The notes under the pieces are model-generated. The model made no database searches. It saw only the letters and a list, made by a program, of their open reading frames with translations, and had not been told where the DNA came from. A stretch of 64,000 nt of DNA, taken from NCBI GenBank assembly GCA_934373235.1, contig CAKROW010000007.1, forward strand, positions 6,105 to 70,104, in the 5' to 3' direction. Both the position numbers and the translations under genes were made by a program. Origin of the DNA: an uncultured Blautia sp. Lineage in GTDB: Bacteria; Bacillota; Clostridia; Lachnospirales; Lachnospiraceae. Positions 41,555 to 51,087 of the stretch are shown one piece after another (within the stretch, counting starts at the first letter, position 1; each line of letters opens with the position of its first letter).

Positions 41555-42001
41555 AATATCTCTCTCCCGTCATTTCCCCGCTGCTCCCTGTATTGATATC
41601 CCTGATGTCCATTTGTAAATATGTCTATATATTTTTTATCAGCAGCAGATTTATATTATAAATTTCGCACAATTTTTTTCATTTGCTTTTTTAGCATGTG
41701 TATATATTAACCATTATTTTTGGTTTTGTCTACATTTTTATTGTTATTTTTCAAAAAATTTAGCTTTCACGCATTAATGTGGCATCTCGTTCAAGAATAT
41801 TCTGTCTATTTAAGCCGTTTTTCAAGCCTCTTATTGGTAATATTATTATAATATCTGGTAATAATCTGATAATTATCAAAGCAAACATGTGATATAATAG
41901 AATACAACAGACACTGCTGTCACCGCTGTTTTTTCCAGTCAGGAGCAGACATAAAGATTTTTTACAGACGAATACAGGAGGAAAATCAAAATAACCAAAC
42001 T
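41555..42001. other. Intergenic region between EIIA and ogt
   Basis: 447 bp, AT-rich and without a gene. On the plus strand an extended -10 (TGATATAAT, 41890-41898) probably starts ogt. A palindrome GATAATTATC (41868-41877) lies just upstream, and two similar TGGTAATA pieces (41835, 41856 areas) could be operator half-sites. A TATAAT-like box on the minus strand near 41650 may serve the PTS genes. The assignments are tentative. Confidence 0.45.
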
Positions 42002-42550
42002 ATGATATATACATGTACATATTTATCACCGCTGGGAAATATTTTGCTTGCTGCTGATGAAACCGGCCTTACCGGTCTGTGGTTTGAAAATCAGAAATAT
42101 TTTGCCCGTACACTTCCGGATGTGAGGATTTCAAAGGAAACGGAAATTCTTACAGAGACAAAAAAATGGCTGGATATATATTTCTCCGGCCAGGAACCCA
42201 CATTTACACCGCCGCTTCATCCAGTGGGTTCAACATTCAGACAGGAGGTGTGGCAGATTTTATTACAGATTCCCTATGGTCAGACAATCACATATGGAGA
42301 AATTGCCGGCAGGATAGCCGAAGCGAGAAATGTATCTCACATGTCTGCCCAGGCAGTTGGCGGTGCAGTTGGACATAATGAAATTTCTATTATTATTCCA
42401 TGTCACCGCGTAGTGGGCACAAATGGAAGCCTGACCGGATATGCCGGAGGAATTGATAAAAAGATTTCACTGCTTGAACTGGAACATGCGGATATGAGCC
42501 GCTTATTTCCGGTTTATGATCCAGAACCGGAAAAGCTCTCTACTATATAA
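42002..42550 (+). CDS. ogt: Methylated-DNA--protein-cysteine methyltransferase
   Basis: 182 aa. Takes the methyl group from O6-methylguanine onto its own cysteine and is used once. The active site is Cys134 in IIPCHRVVGTNG; the helix-turn-helix part (TYGEIAGRIAEARN) and the wing with AVGGAVGHN fit. The AGGAGG site lies about 20 bp before the ATG, farther than usual, so the true start or a folded spacer needs attention; no other ATG, GTG or TTG is close. Its last 8 bp overlap the convergent cysteine hydrolase gene. Confidence 0.94.
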   Translation: MIYTCTYLSPLGNILLAADETGLTGLWFENQKYFARTLPDVRISKETEILTETKKWLDIYFSGQEPTFTPPLHPVGSTFRQEVWQILLQIPYGQTITYGEIAGRIAEARNVSHMSAQAVGGAVGHNEISIIIPCHRVVGTNGSLTGYAGGIDKKISLLELEHADMSRLFPVYDPEPEKLSTI

Positions 42551-43061
42551 TCTTAATCTGGCACATTTCCATAGCTTTTAACGCATTCTCGTGGCTTTCC
42601 GGTGTTACACCTGCACAGCATGAAGCATCTACGTAAATCGGAACTTCCGGAAGTGAGGCCTTGATCAGAAGTGCATTGGAGATCACACAGATATCTGTAC
42701 AAAGCCCCACCAGGGTAATACTTTCAATCTCTTCATCTTCGTTGATCGCAACCAGCTCTCCAGCCAGCTCCGTGGAACCGAATGTATCTTTGTCAACAGG
42801 CTCTGTCTTTCTGAGAGCATCCAGTTCCTTACGGATCTGCCAGCCTTCTGTATCGCGGATGCAATGCACAACAGGAAGATTCTTTCCCTCCTGTGTTTCC
42901 AGATACCAGTTCTCATGGGTATCCCTTGTAAAAAATACCTCTCCATCAAAATTTCTGATCTTCTCTTCCACCTTCGGAACAATGGCAACAGCTTCTTTTG
43001 TGCCCAATGCACCATCAATAAAATCATTCTGCATATCTACTACAATAAGGATATTTTTCAT
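42543..43061 (-). CDS. Cysteine hydrolase, isochorismatase/nicotinamidase family
   Basis: 172 aa. The likely catalytic triad is Asp9 (VVDMQNDF), Lys91 (VDKDTFGS) and Cys125 (CTDICVISNA), as in nicotinamidase-type hydrolases. The length and the block VDASCCAGVTPESHENAL point toward nicotinamidase-like activity, which would feed NAD salvage, but related enzymes act on other amides. It is monocistronic with a weak RBS (AAAGATGGTGATC). Confidence 0.9.
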   Translation of the reverse strand: MKNILIVVDMQNDFIDGALGTKEAVAIVPKVEEKIRNFDGEVFFTRDTHENWYLETQEGKNLPVVHCIRDTEGWQIRKELDALRKTEPVDKDTFGSTELAGELVAINEDEEIESITLVGLCTDICVISNALLIKASLPEVPIYVDASCCAGVTPESHENALKAMEMCQIKII

Positions 43062-43112
43062 TTTTGATCACCATCTTTCATAATCCTGGTTTATAAGTTT
43101 CGTTCCTCAGCC

Positions 43113-44174
43113 TTAATAATAACACATCCCACTGCACCCAGCCGGGAAAATTGCGTGTTTCATTTTTTTCTGAAACTCTTTTTCTGAATGGGAAGATTCC
43201 AGTATTGTAAGTGCCTGCCGGAGGTTGCGGATGTCTTTTTCCATATAATCTGCGTAGTTGCCACGGCCAACAAGCTTCAGGTGCGTGATCCCGGCAGACT
43301 GAAGCTGATAAAGAGCACATAACCCACAGCCGCTGGCACCGCAGAGATACCCGTCCTCGTCACAGGGAACTTCTGTATCATCAGAAATTTCTCTTTCATG
43401 TGGAACTCCCAAGCTCTCTCCGGTCAATCCATCATCTTTCTCAGCCCTCTCCGGCAGTTTTTCTCCGGTCATTTCAGCGTATCCGCTTTTCCCTCCGCAT
43501 CTCTCGGCTTTCTCCCTGTCTTTCACAGCTCCCGGCCAGTACGGCACCCGGCACAGATACCCCATCTCATCACAGTGAAGTGAATTACAGAAAGCCCCGG
43601 TAAACTGACACATTTCATTGAGGATAAAGGCTTCAAACTCCGTCCTGTCCCGCCCTGCCAGCTTTTCCCCGGTGATCACAGCTCTCATATCTTCAAAAGT
43701 ATTTTTCCTGTGAAAAATGATCCTCTTCAGATCAAACCTCTGAAACAGTTCCACCATCCCACAGTTCACCTCTCCGGTCTCCCCACTTAAATGGATCTCA
43801 CAGTTTATCCCTTTCTGCCGCAGATACAGGATCAGCGCCGGATCTGCAATAATATAACTCTCAAATCCAAGAGCCATACATTCCCGGACGATTTTCCCGA
43901 TCTCCGGATACTGCTCCGGAATATAATAAAGAGAATTAAAGGTAAGATGCACAGGCTTCTTATACTTTTTTACCATGGCAGCAAGCATCTCCAGTTCACT
44001 GAAAGCTCCAAGCTGGACATTATAACACACCACCTCACGTCTGTTCAGCGGCATCACTGTACCATACTTTTTTGTCCAGGAATACGGAACATATCCGCAG
44101 AAAAATTCATCTGCCCCGGCTCTGACAAAACGCACATATTCATCTATGGAACCAAGACCGGCTGTTATTTTCAT
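43113..44174 (-). CDS. U32-family protein with cysteine cluster (UbiU/TrhP-like)
   Basis: 353 aa. U32 (peptidase-family-named) TIM-barrel proteins mostly work as Fe-S proteins in RNA or quinone hydroxylation. Here the N-terminus MKITAGLGSIDEYVRFVRAG and cysteines in NEMCQFTGAFCNSLHC and CGASGCGLC suggest an Fe-S site. Residues about 215-268 form a charged, low-complexity insert rich in Glu and Lys. It is 13 bp downstream of a second U32-like gene, as with the UbiU/UbiV pair. The organism is not expected to make ubiquinone, so the substrate is unknown. Confidence 0.8.
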   Translation of the reverse strand: MKITAGLGSIDEYVRFVRAGADEFFCGYVPYSWTKKYGTVMPLNRREVVCYNVQLGAFSELEMLAAMVKKYKKPVHLTFNSLYYIPEQYPEIGKIVRECMALGFESYIIADPALILYLRQKGINCEIHLSGETGEVNCGMVELFQRFDLKRIIFHRKNTFEDMRAVITGEKLAGRDRTEFEAFILNEMCQFTGAFCNSLHCDEMGYLCRVPYWPGAVKDREKAERCGGKSGYAEMTGEKLPERAEKDDGLTGESLGVPHEREISDDTEVPCDEDGYLCGASGCGLCALYQLQSAGITHLKLVGRGNYADYMEKDIRNLRQALTILESSHSEKEFQKKMKHAIFPAGCSGMCYY

Positions 44175-44187
44175 CCTCTTTTTCCTC

Positions 44188-45555
44188 TCAAAGCATATTT
44201 ACCACGATTCTGTCAACATCCTCACTGATACGTGTTTCCGGATTTTTCAGGATTGTTTCATCCAGGGCAAACAGAGAATTATATCTTCCCACCATGTTCA
44301 GATGTCCCGGATAGAGCAAAGCTTTATCTGTACAATAGCCGGGACACTCCTTAATATACCCCTGTTTTCCCCGTTGCCCGTTAACCAGCACAGCATAAAG
44401 CGGACAGTACTGGGAAGTATTTGTCTGATAAAAAGGAATATGCAGGCTGTTTTTTCCCGGTGGAAATTTCAGTACACAGCCACAAGACTCCCACTCATAG
44501 CGGCTGATCCCCAGCTCCTGTTCCAGAAACTCCCTGTAAAAATCACTATTCAGGTTATTTTCCTGAAAAAATACACTGTCCCCTATTTTCCACTTCATTC
44601 TTGGATCCTTTTTGCGCTTGTTAAGAAGGATTCCCAGATCCGAAATAAGCCTGGGGCATTTCTCTTTTATTATTGATGCCACGGCCCAGTCGTTGACTGT
44701 GATTTCCACACCGGCACTGTGATCCCGGCACCACTTATCCACTTTTCCCAGCAGTTTTTCTACATTTGCAAGGAGATCCTGACGCACATATGAAAAAGCC
44801 AGCGTGATTTCCACATGTTCCTCCCATGCCTTTTCCATCAGGGAAAATAGCTGTTCCTCTTCCGGAAAAAGCAGGTGACAGAACTGATTTCCGATATAGA
44901 GCCTGTCCGGAACCTTTCCCTTAAGCTCCGGAAAAGGCAGACCGTTTTTCTGTTCATATAACCTGACAAAATCCTGAATCGGGTTTGCCAGATACACCCT
45001 GTACAGCTCCTGCCGGTCCAATGTAAGCGCATACTCCGGATTTATGTCCTTAAAAATATTGCCACAATCTCTTCCGGATTTTTTCATGGCAGGAGCTTTG
45101 CCTGTCTGTCCAGTCCCAAACCAGCTTCTTTTCTGCGCCTCCAGACTAGAAAAATGTTCCTCATCCTTTTCAGCCGGATAACCGGTCAGTGTCTCTGCCA
45201 GCTTTCCGTCATCCTCTTCCAGCTTCAGTCGGATATACCTGCTGTACTCCCCTATCAGCCGCTGCAGGGCTTCTCCATAGTCTTTCTGGGAAGTGCTGAT
45301 CTCATATTCTGTAAAAAACTCATCCGGCAGAGAACCTTCATCCTCTCTGCCGGAAGTTATCTCTGCTTCAAAGTCCCGAAGCTCTATTTCCCTGTAGCCT
45401 GCCTTTTCCATATGGTAGAAACACACTTTCACGGAATTTATCTCCGGTATTTCCCTGTGCATCCGCACAAGAAAACCAGCTTCCGTAAACTCTGTGATCC
45501 TGGTTTCCTTACCGTTGACAAAACACGCCACAAGTCCAAAAGGAAACATCATCAT
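44188..45555 (-). CDS. PilZ-like/U32-like protein, partner of 43113
   Basis: 455 aa. The first 70 residues look like a small beta-barrel of PilZ type (GKETRITEFTEAGFLVRMHR) without the RxxxR motif of cyclic-di-GMP binding. The rest has a U32-like barrel with cysteines near the end (ESCGC, QYCPLY, KECPGYC). The start ATGATGATG overlaps the stop of the upstream hydrolase. It probably forms a complex with the following U32 protein. No known family name fits fully. Confidence 0.72.
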   Translation of the reverse strand: MMMFPFGLVACFVNGKETRITEFTEAGFLVRMHREIPEINSVKVCFYHMEKAGYREIELRDFEAEITSGREDEGSLPDEFFTEYEISTSQKDYGEALQRLIGEYSRYIRLKLEEDDGKLAETLTGYPAEKDEEHFSSLEAQKRSWFGTGQTGKAPAMKKSGRDCGNIFKDINPEYALTLDRQELYRVYLANPIQDFVRLYEQKNGLPFPELKGKVPDRLYIGNQFCHLLFPEEEQLFSLMEKAWEEHVEITLAFSYVRQDLLANVEKLLGKVDKWCRDHSAGVEITVNDWAVASIIKEKCPRLISDLGILLNKRKKDPRMKWKIGDSVFFQENNLNSDFYREFLEQELGISRYEWESCGCVLKFPPGKNSLHIPFYQTNTSQYCPLYAVLVNGQRGKQGYIKECPGYCTDKALLYPGHLNMVGRYNSLFALDETILKNPETRISEDVDRIVVNML

Positions 45556-46304
45556 TGATTTTTCAGAAATTCTGCAACTGCATCAAGCACCATATCCAGA
45601 TGTCTGTCATAAACATGATCATCATCCGGGATCGTCACCAGCCTTGCATTTTCATAATCCTTCTGAAGCTTCACCGCGCAGTCATAGGGAACCAGCTCAT
45701 CAGTATCTGCATGAACGATAAGTACCGGCTTATGAAAATTTCGTACCGCGTCTTCAAAAGGCAGGATTCCGGCAACTTTCATATAGTTTGTGGAAAGAGG
45801 AAACTCATCAAAGAGAAGGAACTCATCTCCCGGATTTTGCGGATCATAGGTTGTGGACGGAAATTTTCCGGTAGCTGCTACTTCCTTCAGCATCATAGCC
45901 GGTGACAATGGCATGATCGCTTTGAGGCAGTCCTCCTTCAGGGCTGCTGCAAGGACTGTAGATGCACCGCCCTGTGAATGTCCTGTGAGATAAATATCTG
46001 ACACAAAATCCAGCCCTTTCACATAATCGATCACACGCATGATCTCCAGTATCCAGTGCATTACTGTGTGATCCCTGAATTTTCCCTCACTTTTTCCATG
46101 GCCGTACATATCCATACGGAGAGTTGCAAATCCAATATCATTACAGGTTTTTGCCAGAGCACGGATATGGCGTTCTTCCATGTGTCCGGTAAGTCCGTGA
46201 ATGATGATCACCATTGGATATTTTTCCTTTTCTTCCCCTGGAAAATCCATTTTGGCATGCAGATTGATTCCGTCACAGTTTATGTAAAATTCTTTATTCT
46301 CCAT
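45552..46304 (-). CDS. Alpha/beta hydrolase, feruloyl-esterase-like
   Basis: 250 aa, cytoplasmic. The nucleophile is in TGHSQGGAS, the acid in VHADTDELVP and the His in DDDHVYDRH. The oxyanion region IIHGLTGHMEERH fits the Est1E/LJ0536 cinnamoyl-esterase group of gut bacteria. The start chosen is MENKEFYIN at 46304, with RBS AGGGAGG; a longer frame to 46364 lacks a site and would overlap the upstream gene. Substrate may be a plant phenolic ester; this is inferred from similarity only. Confidence 0.86.
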   Translation of the reverse strand: MENKEFYINCDGINLHAKMDFPGEEKEKYPMVIIIHGLTGHMEERHIRALAKTCNDIGFATLRMDMYGHGKSEGKFRDHTVMHWILEIMRVIDYVKGLDFVSDIYLTGHSQGGASTVLAAALKEDCLKAIMPLSPAMMLKEVAATGKFPSTTYDPQNPGDEFLLFDEFPLSTNYMKVAGILPFEDAVRNFHKPVLIVHADTDELVPYDCAVKLQKDYENARLVTIPDDDHVYDRHLDMVLDAVAEFLKNQ

Positions 46305-46323
46305 ATAAAAACCTCCCTTTTTC

Positions 46324-47199
46324 TCAGCGGATAAACCTTCTGAAAAACTCACACTCCTGGTCATTACACTGTTTCGCAGCTTCTGATCTCATATCCAGAT
46401 GAAAAACATGCATCAGTTCTTCATCCGCACTGCTGTATTCATGCAGTTCGCACACTACATTTCTTTCCCGAAGCTTTCTGTACATTTCCGGAGCCTGTGT
46501 GCGGAGAAAATCGCCTTCTGCTGTCATCACATAGGCTGATGGAAATTTTTCTGTTATGTACAAATCAGAAGATAACAGTCGGAGCTCTTCTTCCGTGCCT
46601 TTTTCAGGAAGGTATTCTTCCATCAACTGTCTTGTCATATCCTCCGTTTTTTCCAGATTGTACTGGCCACAGTTTAATGCCACTGCACTGATATGAAGTC
46701 CTTCCGGTACTTTAAATGTGTAGTTCTTCGCATACTCCTCATTTGTGCAGATATCTGCATACAGGGAAAGTATCTGTCCACCCGCGGAATCTCCCACTGC
46801 AAAAAGATTCTCTGTATCCAGGCCGTATTTTTCCCTGTTATCCAGGATCCATCCAAAAACACTGTTGATATCTTCCATTGGTGCCGGAAACTGATGCTCC
46901 GGAGCCAGACGGTAAGAATAATTCACCACTGCAAAACCTCTCCGGGCAAGACTCATGCAGTAATACTGATAACGTTCTTTGTCTCCATACACCCATCCAC
47001 CGCCATGGACGCTGACGATCACCGGAAGCAGGTCTTCTTTGTCTTTTGGACGGTACACATCCAGAACCTGCATTTCAGATTCACTGCCGTAACTGATATC
47101 ATCATAACGCACAACATCCTCCGGAGTTGTAAGGCCTGCATCGCGGACGTCATCTCCTTTTTTGAATTCTCTTCTTATTATACTGCTCATTTTTTCCAT
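46324..47199 (-). CDS. Alpha/beta hydrolase, HSL-type esterase
   Basis: 291 aa. The oxyanion motif VHGGGWVYG and the nucleophile motif AVGDSAGGQ define the hormone-sensitive-lipase (family IV) group of esterases; the final HVFHLDMRSE holds the catalytic His. The start chosen is MEKMSSIIRR at 47199 with RBS AGAGGTGATG; the frame is open to 47277 without a site. It leads the run of four genes (esterase, esterase, U32-like, U32-like), with 19 bp to the next. It acts in the cytoplasm, probably on small acyl esters of sugars or plant compounds. Confidence 0.87.
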   Translation of the reverse strand: MEKMSSIIRREFKKGDDVRDAGLTTPEDVVRYDDISYGSESEMQVLDVYRPKDKEDLLPVIVSVHGGGWVYGDKERYQYYCMSLARRGFAVVNYSYRLAPEHQFPAPMEDINSVFGWILDNREKYGLDTENLFAVGDSAGGQILSLYADICTNEEYAKNYTFKVPEGLHISAVALNCGQYNLEKTEDMTRQLMEEYLPEKGTEEELRLLSSDLYITEKFPSAYVMTAEGDFLRTQAPEMYRKLRERNVVCELHEYSSADEELMHVFHLDMRSEAAKQCNDQECEFFRRFIR

Positions 47200-47283
47200 G
47201 ACATCACCTCTCGTACATGTTGATGGTATCAGTATAACATACGCACTGTCCAAATGTACAAAAAAAGGGAGCTTCACGCCTTT

Positions 47284-49356
47284 TTAGTCTTCTGCAATCC
47301 GTACATCCCACGCGGGAATTGTCAGTTCCATTCCTGCCCTGACTTCTTCGCCGGTAAGCACATCCTGCGCATCGCCATACTGATAGTCAATTTTCTGCTC
47401 CTTCGCAGAATAATTCAGGAAATACCGCACAGTTTTTCCAAAGTCATTCTTACCTTCCCGTACGATCACAGGGTAGCTGTATGGAGAAAGCCCGACTCCC
47501 CCACTTCCAAGAACTTCTTTTATAATGTTCTCAAGTGTACTGTCATCTGTCATGCAGCCCAGATAGTATGCAGTTCCTTCGCCATATTTATTTCTGGTTA
47601 TTGCAGCGTAATCTTTCCAGTTGTAATGAGCATATCCGGCAAGAACTTCTGCGCCTTCCGGTTTGAGAAGTTCCATAAATACCTTTGCTTCTCCACCGGC
47701 TGCCAGCTTCACATTATCAGGATTTGCGGCTGTATCTGCTGTCCTTGCAGAATCTGCAGAGCTTTCCGCACCATACAGCATTCCTGCCAGCTTCACATCC
47801 CGCGGGAATGTAAACTGATCATAGCTGATCCCCAGCGCACTTTTAAGAATATGTGGCTGTGCATCTGCATAAACCTTCACATTTTCGTTGGCAAAGCCAC
47901 TCTTAAATGTTACAGCCAGAGTGCCGCCGGCTTCCACATATCTGTTCAGGCGCTGAAGCGTACTCTCAGGCGCAGCATAAAGCGCCGGTACAAAAACCAC
48001 CTTATACTGTGAAAGATTTTCAGATTCCGGCCATACAAAATCGCACTCCACATTCATTCGATACAGCGCATCATAAACCCAGCGCACCACATCATTGTAG
48101 CGGATCTCACCATTATCCCCGGAAGTTGCCTGGATGCCAAACCAGTTCAGTGCAGTCAGAGCCTCATTGCTCACCATCAAAGCCACGTGGTTTTTCTTCT
48201 TAAGATTTACCAGATGGCTCCCTTTTTCCCGGAATTCTTTTCCGATGATACATGCCTCACGGTAAGTATCATTCTCCGCAAAATCATGACTGAGAAGTCC
48301 CTTCCAGTAAGTCTCAAAAGAATTATGGATGGAATGCCAGTGCCAGTACATCACACTGTTGGCTCCGGATGCCAGATGACTGTAGGCACAGAGACGAAGC
48401 TGTCCCTTATACGGCGTCCAGCATGGAAATCCCTGGGCCTCAGTCTCCAGCACCAGATAATTATCCTGCTTCAGACTGCGGATCAGATCTCCTCCAAAGG
48501 CAATCTCCGCACCTGTCAGATCATCCTGGGAAGGATGATAAATATCCGTCCCTGCAATAGTCAGCGCCTTAGAAACATGAAGATGGTTCACATCCGGCTG
48601 CACTCCATAAGAATAACCTCTCCACTCAAAATCCAGGTTATGGGTAATAAACTGGTCTTCTCTCTTATACTCGCTGACGATTCCGGCCTGCCAGCTTAAG
48701 AATTTATCCACCAGAGTCCGCTGGAACTTCTCAAACTCTGCTCCCAGACTTCCGTTGATGGTTCCTCTCACATCCGGAAAATCCTCCCAGGCATCGATCC
48801 GGTTGCTCCAGTAATCCAGCCCGAATTCATGGTTCATGGCATCCAGATCATCGTGGAATTTTTCCTTTAAATATTTTATAAAAGCAAGCTGCACATTTTT
48901 CCCCGCTGTGCCGTAATATTTCGTCTCATTATCCACCTGGAAACCAATGACACATTTCCTGTGGGCACTGATCTCCATCAGCTTACGGATCACTCTCTCC
49001 GCATAAAAAAGATACACCGGATTGGTAATATCCATGATCTGTCTGGCGCCGTAGATCCCTGCGCCTTTTTTTGTTGTGGCGATCACATCCGGGTGAGCCT
49101 TCACCATCCAGGCTGGAACCGCATATGTAGGTGTTCCGATGATCACATTGATCCCGGCTTCCTCCATGGCATCCATCACACGCTCCACATGAGAAAAATC
49201 AAACACCCCATCCTGCGGCTCGCAGGTGCTCCATGTGGACTCCGCAATGCGCACCGTATTGATCCCCGCTTTTTTCATCATTTCTATGTCTTTGTCAAGT
49301 CTGTCATACGGCATATATTCGTCATAATAAGCCGCTCCAAAAAGAAGTTCCTTCAT
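47284..49356 (-). CDS. Beta-galactosidase, glycoside hydrolase family 42
   Basis: 690 aa, standard GH42 length, no signal peptide. The acid/base is in IGFQVDNETKYYG (Asn-Glu), the nucleophile in YLVLETEAQGFP. An A-type trimerization domain and a C-terminal beta domain follow (EQKIDYQYGDAQDVL). It starts from a site 84 bp upstream of the esterase operon and could share its transcript. GH42 enzymes split beta-galactosides and sometimes alpha-L-arabinosides; the exact substrate is unknown. Confidence 0.94.
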   Translation of the reverse strand: MKELLFGAAYYDEYMPYDRLDKDIEMMKKAGINTVRIAESTWSTCEPQDGVFDFSHVERVMDAMEEAGINVIIGTPTYAVPAWMVKAHPDVIATTKKGAGIYGARQIMDITNPVYLFYAERVIRKLMEISAHRKCVIGFQVDNETKYYGTAGKNVQLAFIKYLKEKFHDDLDAMNHEFGLDYWSNRIDAWEDFPDVRGTINGSLGAEFEKFQRTLVDKFLSWQAGIVSEYKREDQFITHNLDFEWRGYSYGVQPDVNHLHVSKALTIAGTDIYHPSQDDLTGAEIAFGGDLIRSLKQDNYLVLETEAQGFPCWTPYKGQLRLCAYSHLASGANSVMYWHWHSIHNSFETYWKGLLSHDFAENDTYREACIIGKEFREKGSHLVNLKKKNHVALMVSNEALTALNWFGIQATSGDNGEIRYNDVVRWVYDALYRMNVECDFVWPESENLSQYKVVFVPALYAAPESTLQRLNRYVEAGGTLAVTFKSGFANENVKVYADAQPHILKSALGISYDQFTFPRDVKLAGMLYGAESSADSARTADTAANPDNVKLAAGGEAKVFMELLKPEGAEVLAGYAHYNWKDYAAITRNKYGEGTAYYLGCMTDDSTLENIIKEVLGSGGVGLSPYSYPVIVREGKNDFGKTVRYFLNYSAKEQKIDYQYGDAQDVLTGEEVRAGMELTIPAWDVRIAED

Positions 49357-49462
49357 CGATCATCTGCCTCCCACAGTATATTTTCTGATGCTTCTATATT
49401 AACAGAAGTCACCTGCGCAGGGTATCATTTTTTCAATATACTTATCAGTTATTTGAAGGATC

Positions 49463-49512
49463 AAAAAACCGCCCTTTTCTTCAACATGTCAAAACATGAG
49501 AAAAGGGCGGTT
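49463..49512 (-). terminator. Terminator of the class V aminotransferase gene
   Basis: AACCGCCCTTTTCT pairs with AGAAAAGGGCGGTT, with an inner ACATG/CATG stem, then TTTTTT on the minus strand, 34 bp after the stop at 49547. Confidence 0.93.
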
Positions 49513-49546
49513 CCTGTTTCATTTTTTACAGAAAGCTTATTCTGTT

Positions 49547-50842
49547 TTATTTACCTTCAGCAATATCCTTTGTGATCTTCAGGAATTTATCAATATCATC
49601 AGTTCCATGACAGTGGAGCGGTGAAACACGAAGTGCACCTTCAAGACCAAGAGTCTCCACGATACGTTTGGAATATGGGCTGCTCTTTACACGCTCGAAC
49701 AGAGTAACGCCATGCTCCAGATATCTTCTTGCACATTCTGCAAACTCAATGCCCTCGATACCCATGGCAACAATAAGATCTTTATATGTAAGGTCTTCCA
49801 TGTCAACATAAACCTGTACCCCCGGAATATGACGAAGTCCGGGAACTTTATCGGTACCTTCCAGCATACGGTAGAGAAGTGCTCTCTCCTGAAGATGAAT
49901 GTGGTTCATACCTTCCACAAACAGCTCACGCTTGTTAAATTTCTGTGCAGAATCACCCAGGAAATGCTTACCGATACTGCAAACATAATCGATAACTGCC
50001 ATCATAGCTGCAAAATTGGCAGGAGCCGGTGTTCCAAGTGCCCATACATTATCATCTTTGCAGGTCAGTTTGATATGCGGCATTACAGCAACACGGTCAG
50101 AAACATAAGCATAACCGCAGCCACGAACACCAAAGAATTTGTACGGAGCAAAGTTGCACACATCAACACCCCAGTCCTCAACATCGATCACTGCGTGAGG
50201 TGCATGCTGAACTGCATCACTTACAATGTAGATATCCGGATTGATCTCTTTCGCACGGCGTGCGATCTCCTTGATATCCATGATATTACCGGAAATATTG
50301 GAAGCAGCCATGATGCTGAGAAGTACAGTATCCTTATCAACATATTTCATGATCTCATCCGGATCAAGGCCTCCGGTTACTTTGTTGGCCGGAACCTCAC
50401 GGAACTCCCTGCCTGTCTTTTTACAGTAATATTCAACTGCATCATGGGCAGACGGATGCTCAAGTGCTGAAGTAACTGCGTTCTTTCCCCAGTCAACACC
50501 CTCCATGATAGTGCCTACTGCGTGGAACATAGTCTGTGAAGCAGTCAGCTCGGTAATAAGCGCACCACTCTTCGCACCAAAGATAACCTCAAGAATCTCC
50601 CTGGTTCCATTCTTAACATAATCTGCAAGGTCAAATCCTCTGCCTCGTGCACGCTCCGGGCAGTCCGGAAACTCCTCGATAGCAGCCTTGGCCTCAACAG
50701 CTTTCTTTAATCTCAGGGAACCGCCTGAGTTCTCAAAGAAAAGTCTGGCTCCATACTGTGGATCCTTGTCTGCATAATAGAACTGAGATTTCAGCTTCTT
50801 CTGATATGTATCTGAAAATAAAACTCCGTGGTTAAATTCCAT
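49547..50842 (-). CDS. Class V aminotransferase (cysteine-desulfurase-like)
   Basis: 431 aa. PLP fold type I; the PLP-binding lysine is in FAPYKFFGVRGCG and the preceding Asp/His region is SDAVQHAPHAVIDV. The C-terminal block EGALRVSPLHCHGTDD resembles Csd/SufS-like desulfurases and Kynureninase-like enzymes. No Fe-S assembly genes are next to it, so it may be a desulfurase, a selenocysteine lyase or a different lyase. It stands alone between two terminators. Confidence 0.86.
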   Translation of the reverse strand: MEFNHGVLFSDTYQKKLKSQFYYADKDPQYGARLFFENSGGSLRLKKAVEAKAAIEEFPDCPERARGRGFDLADYVKNGTREILEVIFGAKSGALITELTASQTMFHAVGTIMEGVDWGKNAVTSALEHPSAHDAVEYYCKKTGREFREVPANKVTGGLDPDEIMKYVDKDTVLLSIMAASNISGNIMDIKEIARRAKEINPDIYIVSDAVQHAPHAVIDVEDWGVDVCNFAPYKFFGVRGCGYAYVSDRVAVMPHIKLTCKDDNVWALGTPAPANFAAMMAVIDYVCSIGKHFLGDSAQKFNKRELFVEGMNHIHLQERALLYRMLEGTDKVPGLRHIPGVQVYVDMEDLTYKDLIVAMGIEGIEFAECARRYLEHGVTLFERVKSSPYSKRIVETLGLEGALRVSPLHCHGTDDIDKFLKITKDIAEGK

Positions 50843-51020
50843 AATAAATCCTCTCCTTCATCCACAAACCCCCGGATCACTCCGGCTGGCTAACTAATTA
50901 TATCTCTTTCATCAGAAGATAGCATAACACATTTCTGAATAGTTATAAAATGAATAATGTGAGTGTATTATATTAATATTGTTTATATTTTAACACAGTG
51001 AAACAGTTATGTAATAGTAC

Positions 51021-51065
51021 AAAAAACTGCTGTATATCAGATCCTCAGTCTGTATACAGCAGTTT
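51021..51065 (-). terminator. Terminator of the YczE-like gene
   Basis: A perfect 13-bp stem (AAACTGCTGTATA with TATACAGCAGTTT) followed by T on the minus strand, 23 bp after the stop at 51088. Confidence 0.93.
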
Positions 51066-51087
51066 CTCTATTCTGATCTTACCCGCA

